From NCBI GenBank assembly GCA_037042185.1, contig JAXQJY010000031.1:992001-1056000 (forward strand): DNA of 64,000 nt. Reading direction: 5' to 3'. The number at the start of each line of letters is the position of its first letter. The first letter of the stretch is position 1. The position numbers were made by a program, and so were the translations under genes. Under the pieces are notes generated by a model, which worked only from the letters and a program-made list of their open reading frames with translations, had not been told where the DNA came from and ran no database searches. This DNA is from Sordariomycetes sp. S80-01Y (taxonomy: Eukaryota > Ascomycota > Sordariomycetes). Of this stretch, positions 1 to 9,085 are shown one piece after another.

Positions 1-258
1 ACGTGCAAGCGCTGGGTGTGTTTTGGGCAGGCTTTCTGCAACTTCTCGTCCTTGGTCGCGATGTTTTCTCTTCTCTTCGCCACGTTCCCGCTGAGAGCCT
101 AATCGTGCAAGTCGTTCGTTAATTCATTCTCTTGTCTGTTTTATTGAAGCGCGGGCTGTGCCTGAAGCTATTTTCGATTCCCAAGATCCCATATTAGTAC
201 TGTTCCATCGTCAATCATTCTCTACATTCGAGCCAACGGGCGATTTCGAGTCTCCAGG

Positions 259-1621
259 ATGAGACCAAGACCTGACCTGGTGTTGTTCTTATTGCTCTCC
301 CTGGTAGAGGTACGGACCGAAAGTTCCCAGAACGATGGCTGCTGACAGATGCAGGCTTCTGTATTCAATCGAGGTAGACTCGCAGAGCGGCGAGATGGCT
401 TCCTCAAGGAGGTGAGGCAGGTCGACAATGGGAGCGCCGTGGAGACGGTGACCGAGACACTGCGCCAGACCATCACTGTCAACGGCGCCGGTGCTGTGGC
501 GCCGCCAAATGCGACAGTCACGGAGACGGTGACGGTGTCTGTCAATGTTGGAAGTGACCCAGCGACGCCGCCCGCCGAAGGGCCTGGCAACGAGACGGTC
601 GGGGATGAGGCTTTTGAAGGGTAGGTCTGAGCCATCCAATGCTGAAGCGAGGTTGCTGACGGGATGCAGCGTCCGGCTCTCCATCGTAACGGAAACAGTC
701 CTGCAGACTCAGGAGCCCTTGACGGAAACCGTGATTGCAGAAGCCAGCACCGTCACCGAGACGCTTCCAGCCGAGACCGTGACAGTCACCGGCGCGGCGC
801 AGACGATTATCGAGACCGTGACTGGTCCGGGACAGGGAGCAGGCGGCGGTGGCGGTGGTAATGGCTCGTTCATCACCCCCAGCGCTCCGGATCAAGGAGT
901 CCTGCCGACAGGAGTCCCTGAGGTCATCATTGCGCCAAACCCCAATCCAAATGGCAACGGGGTCGGCGTCACAACGATTCCAATCGCCCAGTCTGCCCTC
1001 CCGAAGACGACCCTGACATATGACCCCCTCGCAGCCCCTGTCGATGGCAGTCCCGCCCCGATCGACCCGCCAGCTGTGACGCCAGCCCCTGAGCCAGTGC
1101 CGGTACCGGAACCTGTACCTGAAGAGCCGGCAGGTCAGCCGTCAGCAGCACCAGAGGAGCCGGCTGTAAACCCCAGCCCCGAGCCCGAGGCCCCAGCCAC
1201 GACCGCCGTGACCGATCCTGCTGTGACGGAGGCCCCAAGCAGCGGCGGGGGCGGCGGGGAGGATCAGCAAGAAGAGCAGTCTGGGGACGAGGAGGAGTCT
1301 GACGAGGAGGACTCCTCTGGCGACGAGTCGGGCGATGACGAGACCTCGGACGAGGAAGGTGATGACTCTTCAGAGGACGAGGATGACGATGATGAAGAGG
1401 ATGACAACAACGACGACGAATCACCGGATCCTTCCGCCCCCGCCGATTCTGTCGTCGAAGGGGATCCCAGCGACTCCCAAGCCACCGACGAGCCCGTGTC
1501 CTCTAAGCCCGCGCTCCCGCCCATCGATCTCTCGAGCTTCACCCTCGAAAGCCAGCTCGATCTCGGTGGCCTGGTCCGTCGCACCGAAGCACCTGAGCCG
1601 CAGGCGACAGGTCAGGCCTAG
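259..1621 (+). CDS. secreted-like acidic protein with TETVT repeats
   Basis: Not a family I recognise. Proposed exons are 259-303 (or 259-309), 349-620 and 670-1621. The 49-nt intron 621-669 is well supported (GTAGGT donor, CTGAC branch, frame kept). The short first intron is less sure, and the protein may instead begin at ATG 349. Exon 1 would supply a signal-peptide-like start (MRPRPD followed by LVLFLLLSLV). The mature part has Thr/Val-rich repeats (TVTET, TETVTV, ETVTVT), a Gly run, a long Pro/Glu/Val-rich stretch (PEPVPVPEPVP) and then about 55 residues that are almost all D, E, S and G. The end (GGLVRRTEAPEPQATGQA) is not hydrophobic, so no GPI signal is visible, but it carries a dibasic site. 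About 420 residues. The composition suggests an extracellular, heavily O-glycosylated wall or surface protein; that function is inference. Confidence 0.6.
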
Positions 1622-1811
1622 GTAGACCCAGCATCGTCTCCGATGTTTCTCCTCCTTCTCACACTTTCACTTTCAAACGCACCGGATGCGCTTTTGCCTG
1701 CTGTCGCTGCCGTTTTAGAATAGTCTTGTTGAATTGATTCCCCATTTTTCCTCTTCTCACATGCGTCTGTCGTGGGTATCATAACATCGTAAAACGCCGT
1801 GGACGAGTCCC

Positions 1812-2693
1812 TCACCTCTTCCCCGAGCCCGCCGCCCTCTCGACGACCTTCATCTTCTTGTTCGCCTGCCCGTCCTCGGCGCCGCCGCCATTCTTCCGCT
1901 TCTGCTTCTTGTCCTTCTTCGCGCGCTGCTCCTCTATCCTCGCCTGCTCCTCCTCCACCTCCCTGGGGTCTCTCTCGGCCGTCTTGACGATATCGACCAC
2001 GCCGCGGAAGCCGGTCCGCTTCATGCCCTCGTTGACCACGACGCTCCTCGGCACCGTGCCCAGGCCCTCCATACCCTTCTCGTTGCCCAGCCCCCAGACG
2101 TTGAACAGGTTCACCACGTCCGCGGGAGCCCTCAGCTCGAGCGCCGACCGGGCCTCGCTGCCAATCATGATGCCCCGCCCCCGCGTCGCCCGTATCAGGT
2201 TCGTGGCGTTGCTGATGAAGGTCGCGCGCCCCCGGGGATCCGCGTTCAGGGCCTGCGCGTAGTTGATCTCGAAGCGCACGCCCCTGGCAACGGCAGCCAT
2301 GCAGGGCTTCGGCCGGAAGATGAAGTCGAGGTACTGCGTCATGTCGACGGATATTATGGGCACGTCCTGCGACAGGCAGAGGCTCGAGAAGGCCTTGTCC
2401 GTGGTCGGGCGCATCGCGATGAGGTCGTAGCTCTTCATCATGGTGGGACGGTAGGTCGGCACGGCGGGGTCCGTGAAGGGGAGCGTGGCGCGGTGGAGGA
2501 TGTTGGGCAGGTCATTTTCTTGAGCCTCGGCCGTTAGGTCTGGGAAGGGCGAGGACTGGTCGGAAGATGGGTTCGCGATGATGTGGTTGAGCGCAACCGT
2601 GTCGTAGCCCAGAGAGCGGGCGAGGATGAGGGTTTGGAGGAGCTGCTCCTTGGGCGCGGAGGGATTCCACGCAATGTTGAGATCGTAGAACAT
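1812..2693 (-). CDS. RPP1: RNase P/MRP subunit p30 (Rpp1)
   Basis: Protein subunit of nuclear RNase P and RNase MRP, which process the 5' end of tRNA precursors and rRNA precursors. The start at 2693 is the ATG that gives the family's usual N-terminus, MFYDLNIAWN; the frame stays open upstream to 3131 but that part does not resemble the family. It continues with LARSLGYDTVALNH and the TIM-barrel-like fold typical of p30, including KSYDLIAMRPTTDKAF, IISVDMTQYLDF and GVRFEINYAQAL. The tail is a Lys/Arg-rich, probably disordered and nuclear-targeting region (AKKDKKQKRKNGG). 293 aa, one exon, close to fungal orthologues. A GTGAGG just before the stop could be a donor to a short last exon, which I cannot confirm. 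It is divergent from the zinc-ribbon gene at 3176. Confidence 0.9.
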   Translation of the reverse strand: MFYDLNIAWNPSAPKEQLLQTLILARSLGYDTVALNHIIANPSSDQSSPFPDLTAEAQENDLPNILHRATLPFTDPAVPTYRPTMMKSYDLIAMRPTTDKAFSSLCLSQDVPIISVDMTQYLDFIFRPKPCMAAVARGVRFEINYAQALNADPRGRATFISNATNLIRATRGRGIMIGSEARSALELRAPADVVNLFNVWGLGNEKGMEGLGTVPRSVVVNEGMKRTGFRGVVDIVKTAERDPREVEEEQARIEEQRAKKDKKQKRKNGGGAEDGQANKKMKVVERAAGSGKR

Positions 2694-3175
2694 GGCGCCG
2701 TCTTGATCAGCTGCGAGGGCAGCCGGGTAATGCTCGAGCGCGTCTTCAACATCGAAGACGGCGTGGTCGCGTAGCTGCCAGTGGTAATCTTCAACGGCCC
2801 GGGCCCGCCCCAATAAAAAAAGACTCGGAGTACCGCAATGGTGGTGACGCAGAATCCCTAACTCGGCATAGGCTGTGGTTCGTGCGTCGACGCACCCAGA
2901 GCTAAGCCACAACGGGTGACTCGTCGCCTCCGGAAAGTCAGTCTTGGCGCGCGTTAAGCATGATGCGTCTCCCATTTCCCTGGTCGACGTCTCAAACCCG
3001 CCTTTGATCTCGACTTGTATCCTTCCATCCCTTCCCCTCACTCGCCTTTCGACTCTTCTGTCCTTCAACACCATTATTGTATTCTTTCTTATATCTGTAT
3101 CTCCAATATCGCATCTTACCGGCAGAAACAATCTTCGACACTCCGTGCTATACGCCCCAGCCGACAGCCACCATC
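2694..3175. promoter_or_regulatory. divergent intergenic region between RPP1 and the zinc-ribbon gene
   Basis: This 482-bp gap separates two genes transcribed away from each other, so both promoters must lie here. The part next to the plus-strand gene (about 3020-3120) is rich in CT and contains AT-rich runs. I see no clear TATA box or further gene. Confidence 0.6.
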
Positions 3176-3726
3176 ATGTTCTTCTTCTTCGTCTGTGGCG
3201 AGAAGACCATCCGCAAGGAGCTTCCTGGCTACGAGGGCGTCGTCTGCCAATGCCACAACTGTGGTAACATGTCCGGTCGGGTGCTCAAGCGCCGACCGTT
3301 CTTCACCTTCTGCTGGATCGTAAGTTTTTTGCTCTTGCTCGTATCTCGTATCCCCCTTCAGCCATTGGAGAGGATGGTGATGCGCACAGGATAGTATGGA
3401 CGAGTCGCTAACACGCATGTCAGCCCATTATCCCATTTTCTATCAAGGGCTACCAGGACATCTCCTGCCATATCTGCCGCTTCAACCAGCCTCTCGAGCA
3501 GCGACCGGACGTACAATCCATGCAGGGCCAGGGCGGCGCTGGTGCGCAGAGACATCAACAGCAGGGACCTCAGGGGTGGCAGGGACAGCATAAGGGACCT
3601 GGAGGGCCGCCTCCGCCGCAGCAGCAGGGCGCTTACATGACGCCTCCTCCCCAGCAGGGCGGGTATGGGGGCCCTCCTCCGCAACAGGGAGGCTATGATG
3701 GTCCGCCTCAGCAGAGATACGGTTAA
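3176..3726 (+). CDS. zinc-ribbon (zinc_ribbon_15 type) small protein
   Basis: Exons 3176-3319 and 3424-3726, intron 3320-3423 (GTAAGT..CAG); 148 aa. The N-terminal 70 residues match the fungal zinc_ribbon_15 family: MFFFFVCGEK, then a Cys cluster (C24, C26, C29 in VCQCHNCGN), a hydrophobic stretch (RPFFTFCWIPIIPFSIKGY) and the second Cys pair C63/C66 (CHICRF). The C-terminal half is low-complexity Gln/Gly/Pro (PPQQGGYGGPPPQQGGYDG), a sticky, possibly condensate-forming tail. The hydrophobic patch between the Cys pairs hints at membrane association. The exact role of the family is not known to me. Confidence 0.85.
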
Positions 3727-4519
3727 GGGCCGATAAGGATGACTGTTCTTACCGGTGTGTGCGTGGCAAGGAGTAGGCGCGAGTGAGATACCCCCCATGT
3801 GATACAAAGCTTGGGAGAAGGCTTGGCTGTTGTATTGTTAATACTGTTTGAAAGTACGTTGTTTTAAAGAGCTGGGTTTGGATCGAGTCGTTTGACTGGC
3901 GCGAAGAAATTATAGCTTCGATTGGGTTCTCATTACAATTGTAAGGTTGTAATAATATTGTTCGAGGCTTTTTATCGTCTTCTTCTACTCTACCAGCTTA
4001 CCAGAGACGGTTGGCACGTGTGCCCCCATTTGTCACTTCTTGGCATTTGGGCAAAATAAGCTTATTCCTCGAGAACCCACGCGGGGAATCATGCTTCTGC
4101 AAGTGCCGACCTCTGCGGCAGAGCACCATCAGCCGTTGTCGTGGAATAACGTCGCAGCAATACTAGCAATCATTATAAGATCAAGAAGATCAAGATTACT
4201 AAAGCCGAATAGACGGCTTGACGTTTTCAGATACCTAATGCTTGTACGTGAGTGGAGAGATTGATTGCTTCGATTCTGCAAACTTTGAGCCAGTCAGTTT
4301 ATTCCAGGGGAAGTTCTGAGAGGCGCGACACGGCTTTCTTTATAAGGCACATTCGTTGATCTGGTCCTCATTTGGAGTCCAGCTGCTCTCCATTAAAGAG
4401 TGGAATGAAGCGGAGGTGAGCAAGACAACGAAGCCCTACAATGGCAAGGTTGCCTACAGATTCCAATCTCTTTATTGTACCCTTGAATGCTCAAACGATA
4501 ACATATCGTTTCTCGGGGG
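3727..4519. other. intergenic region, no gene seen
   Basis: Tail-to-tail gap of 793 bp between the zinc-ribbon gene (+) and the ankyrin NLR (-). It should hold both 3' UTRs. It is AT-richer than the flanking exons. The short reading frames at 4040 and 4356 have no recognisable domains. Confidence 0.6.
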
Positions 4520-7500
4520 CTATTTGGCACCAGCGTGAACCAACCGCTCTATAACTTGGTGGTGCCCGCCTTCTGTAGCCGCTTGAAGCGCTGTCAATCC
4601 ATCGTGCTGAGCAGCAGCAGCATTGACGTTAGCTCCAGCAGTGAGCAGCCGCTCTACAACTTGGAGATGACCACCCCTTGAGGCTGCTTGAAGCGCTGTT
4701 GATCCATGGAACGCAGGAGGTGCATTGACGTCAGCTCCAGCAGCGAGCAGCTGCTCAATAACTTGGAGATGGCCGCCTATCGAGGCAGCTTGGAGTGCGT
4801 GGCCGAGGCCCGCGCTTGTGCAGCTCTTAGCAGACAGAAAGATGGCGACAACTTCTTCATCACCTCGATCTGCTGATACGCACAATTCTATGTCTTTGTC
4901 TTTCTCTGATATCGTCGAGACACGGGTTGCGTACCGCAAAAGAGCATAATGATGTCTTTGATGGGCCCATATGAGCATTGCACATTGTGCTCCGAATGTT
5001 GAACTTTGCCAAGGCATATGCGCTAGACCGTGACCTTCTGTGACAATTTGTTGCCATAAATTCCAAGTCTTAGCCCTACCATCTTCAAAATTTGCGGTGT
5101 GAGAAACCCAATGGCTCGCAGCATAATCAAGGAAAGGGTGGTTTTGGTGGATACTTTCTGAGCTTTTGTCAGCGCCAACACCTCTGTACTTCGTGAGAGC
5201 AGGAGCAAGATCCTGATCTTCCTTGAGTCGCCCGTTTCCGAGGGTCATGTTGGCCAGCCGTGTCGCAAGTCTGGTTTTGGAAGTGTGGCTAAGCACAGTG
5301 TCGGCTATGGCCCCAGGGTTCACTCGCAGAGGCTGTGGCCGTTTTGCCATGGTTGTCTTGAAGTCGTTAAAGTGAAGGTACGTAACACATATCTCGCCAG
5401 CGAAGTGATCTGCCTCCTCAATGTCAATGTGGAAGGCTGAGAGCGGCGATGGCAAGGTTTCCCCAACCATGAAGTCGCGGATTGTGCTGTGAGCGAAACG
5501 AACCGACAGAGTACCCTCTTCCGTGACCTGTAATAGATTTTCGCTCCATAAGACCAGTCGGCTTAATTCTCGAACCATACGCTCAGGCTTCGAGTATTGT
5601 TGCCCAATGTCGATAGAAACGGCTTCGCGCATTTCGTCCAGGCTTAGCGGACGTTTCGCTACAGCTACCCACCGAAACACTCTTTGGGTCAATCCGGCCA
5701 TCTTTTGCCTAGAGGCGATACGTGATAAAGCTCGGCTGAAGGTACTCTCCAAGTCTTTCGGTAGAGTGCGGAGGATAAGTCGAACCTCGTCATCGCAGGT
5801 GGCAGTGCATACCTCACGGATGAGGAATGCAACCCATAGAAACCTGAGGACATCAGCATATCTCTTCGATAAAGAAAGCAGCTGTATCCTACATTCCATC
5901 AGCATGCTTTGTCAATGTTTCCCTGATAGTGTCGAGAAGACAAGGATCATCCGTCACTAAATCCTCATCACGTACTCGTTCCTGGACTGCTGTCTCGACG
6001 TAAAGACGTATATCCGAAACCAGAGTACATGCACCCATGGGAACGTGTTCAATGGATAAGAAGCTTCTCCTCAAATCCGCGTGGACGCTGTCGCGACTGC
6101 TGGTGAATACCCTCAAGCGAGGGCAAGTAGACGTGAGGAAAGACAGCGCATCCAGAAGAGCACGTCGTTCATCAGTGTCAGGTTCGTCGATGCCATCAAT
6201 GAAGACATAAGCCCCTCTGAAGCATTCGATGACTTGTTGCGCTAGGTCCAGCCAGCCTTGAAGTTCGACATAAGGCATCTGAGTCAACGCTTTCAGCCGG
6301 GCTTCGATATGCTCCGGTATGACCGTGCGGTCCATGATTTGTCGGGTAATCGATCGAATTACTGTTTCCGCTCGCAGCGAGTTTAAGTCGTCGTATTCCA
6401 GAAAGAAAAACGCGATGCGCACAGCGTCGCCCTTCTTCGCGAAGACGTAGTTGATAACATTGGCGCTCCTCAAGGTCAGTGGTCATGCGATGGGTTTTCG
6501 AAAGCGAAGAAGCGGTCTCACCATAGGATAGTCTTCCCTGATCCAACTGTGTTGCGTTAGGAACGCATTTAAGGGGCTCTTACATGACATACTTTTACCT
6601 GAACACCAGAGCAGAGGGGCTCCAGTCTTATCGTACCACCGTTTGAACTCGGGCGTTGCGAAAATCCACTCCGCCGTATTGCATTGGCGCTTTTTGCAGG
6701 CTTCTCTAAACGGTGGTATATGATCATGGGAAGACAAATACTCGAGAAGCCGTAGTCTTTCCTCTCCTGCGACCGAATTAGCTCCTTTTCTTCGGTCACG
6801 TTGGGAGCTCCTTAACTGGTCCGCCGACTAGACTGTCGCAGTTGCGACTCTTTGATTGCATCGAGTTCATTCTCGACCCTTGGGATAAACATTCTAAGTC
6901 TCGACCTCTGCCTGGATGCTGCCAGCCTCTCCGTCTCTTCGAGGCTCCGATCCTGGATATCAACGTGCGCCTGTGCGAGTCTGACCTCATGCATTACCTC
7001 TTTGGCTAGATATTGAATCTCATTCGCATAGGGTCTAAATTCGTCATTAAAGGAGTGTAAGAAAGCATTGGCCAGATGCTTATGCCCTACCAAGGGTGAG
7101 CTATTGTTCTGTGGATGGTGATAGCAGTCGTCGACGAACAGGTTCGATGGGTCGCTTCGACCACATGCTTGCAGCAGCGAATAATGGAGGCATGGAAATC
7201 GCAGAGCGCCTTCTGGAGCCGGGTGGAAGCTGGATAGAGCGCTTGATACTGAGTAAAGCGCGGGCAGTGGTTGCTGAAGGACATGAAGAGACCGGAGAGC
7301 GCTTCGAAATACGACGTGTAGTTGATCGCGACCTGCTGTCGTCAGCTCACTATTTCGCGCCAGAGAGTTATCTTACAAGCATAGTAAGCTTCACGCTTCC
7401 CCAGACCAAAGCAGGGATCCGCGGATTGGATTGGACGAATGTGTCGACGACAGTGGAGAATGCCTGGACAGATCGAAGAACTGAAATGAGACGGGTAGCC

Positions 7501-7772
7501 ACGCTGCGGCCCTTTCTAAGCTGGTTTTCTCGATCCAATTGAGCTGTGAATATCATGACTGTTTCAGCGTCCCGAACGGCGCCAATATGACTGAGTTTGC
7601 TGCGTTGCTCTTCAGTCAGTACGCAATGAAAATCGTCAATCGCAGCTTTGAGCGCTTTTGGAGGATCTCGAGCTGCATCCCCCGGATCGGAGGCCAGGGC
7701 CACTTCCATTATGTCTGCATGAAACCAAGACGTGATTTGGGTTACAGCGAAGTTTCCTTTTAAAATGGACAT
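4520..7772 (-). CDS. NLR/STAND receptor: DUF7708-like domain, NACHT, ankyrin repeats
   Basis: Signal-transduction NTPase of the type fungi use for allorecognition and innate immunity. Seven exons (minus strand): 7772-7377, 7332-7140, 7086-6817, 6766-6593, 6546-6522, 6465-5893 and 5843-4520. They join in frame to 984 aa. The N-terminus carries the helical domain often found before fungal NACHTs (DUF7708-like: VVDTFVQSNP, ALVWGSVKLTMLVA). The P-loop GKIGSGKT (about residues 343-350) is rebuilt across a 46-nt intron, with the GTATGT donor chosen because it restores the full Walker A. Walker B is VFIDGIDEPD, followed by FTSSRDS and KHADGMFLWVAFLIREV, also spliced. The C-terminus has three ankyrin repeats (GGHLQVIEQLLAAGADVNA type) that are very alike, and the array stops inside a repeat at HAGAK. 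Nothing suggests a broken gene. Which ligand it senses cannot be told. Confidence 0.88.
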
Positions 7773-9085
7773 CGTCCTGTTACGTATGAGGCACCCGATG
7801 CGTATCTACGTACCTCTGCCGACATCGACGGACTGGGATGCGCATACATATGGCCTTGCATAACCCAAGCCGGCTTGACCCAATCTGCTTGATTGTTAAG
7901 ATGGGTCGATACTACCTGAAACGTCCACACACGACCATAATCGCTGGCGTCGCTCGACAGCGTCCTCCGAACCTAGAAACCCTTGCTCCCACCACTACAG
8001 ATGGCGGCAGGTTTGTTCGAGTACTTTCGACATCTCAAATCTTGGTGTTCTCTACGACTATCAGATATGCATGTAGTCCATGCATACCTCAAGACGATTC
8101 GGAGTTGTTCAATTCAGCGAGACCATGCACCAACACGTAGTCAGCCTCGCACGCAGCCGGCGGCAAGTGAAACAAGGGGAGCAGGGGGGGTTAAGACACT
8201 GCCGCAACAACCTTTGACGCATGACTATTTCTAGATGTGACGGTCTTTGCATAGTTCGGTGTTCGCGCATAGCCCTAAATGCTTCACTAACCTATCAGTC
8301 GACCTATAGTAACAATACAAAAGCGTTTGTATGGAGCCTCTAGGAGATGCAAGTTCCTTCGACCCCTGTATAGCATTTAGGAAGTGGATATCACAGGGGA
8401 TTCTCTGTACAACTCCAGAACCCTTCCTAGCCTTCAAGCCTCTTCATCTACAAAACAATCGAATCTGAAAATATTACTGTGCAATCAAGGACCACGCGGT
8501 CTTCGTCCCCTAGGACACGCGAACTTCATAAACCGTGGGTGAGCTCTGGGCTGCTCTGATTTTACACATCGTTGTGAGCCTCAAGATCATCCGAAAGCAT
8601 TTCGAACACAACGGGGCACAATTCATCCATCATCCCCTGTGCAGCTTCAGTTAAATATACGATGGTTGGGCTCAGGGGCACTGATTAAGGTAGCACTTCT
8701 CTCTGGGAAGGGACGCAATGGGCTGCTGGCTCTATAGGGCAATTTCGGTGATCCGATCTTGGTTTGAAGTCCAGCTGTTGTAAATTAACAAGCTCATACA
8801 ACAGTTTTACGATAGTGGCCCTTCATGGGGCGTAGCTATGGTGCATAAGGTATACGCCAGATGTGTGCGCCACCGCATGTGTTGGAAAGTGACCGCGTCG
8901 AATCACGCTCCTAATTGCTAATACCCAGCTCACTCTTCAGTATAAGTACTTCCTAGCGGCCCGAATTCCGCTAGAAACGGAAGCCATGATACCATCAGAC
9001 CCCTCGTGTGCCTCTCCATAAAAAACAGTAGCCTGAAGTTCGTGGTCCATAATCGAAATCCCTGCTATATCATTGAGCAACTTTG
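7773..9085. other. intergenic region between the two NLR genes
   Basis: A 1.3-kb gap holding the promoter of the ankyrin NLR (near 7773) and the 3' end of the second NLR (near 9085). Base composition is more AT-rich than the genes. The only hint of coding is a minus-strand open stretch, about 8680-8562, with protein-like composition ending at a TAA (see findings). I see no complete gene, tRNA or transposon ends. Confidence 0.55.

Noticed and set aside
2694-3131. Upstream extension of the RNase P p30 frame
   Set aside because: The extension does not resemble the family, while ATG 2693 gives the expected MFYDLN start.
6547-6598. GTAAAA donor in the ankyrin NLR P-loop
   Set aside because: It gives CSVGSGKT without the first Gly; the GTATGT donor six bases on restores GKIGSGKT, so that one was used.
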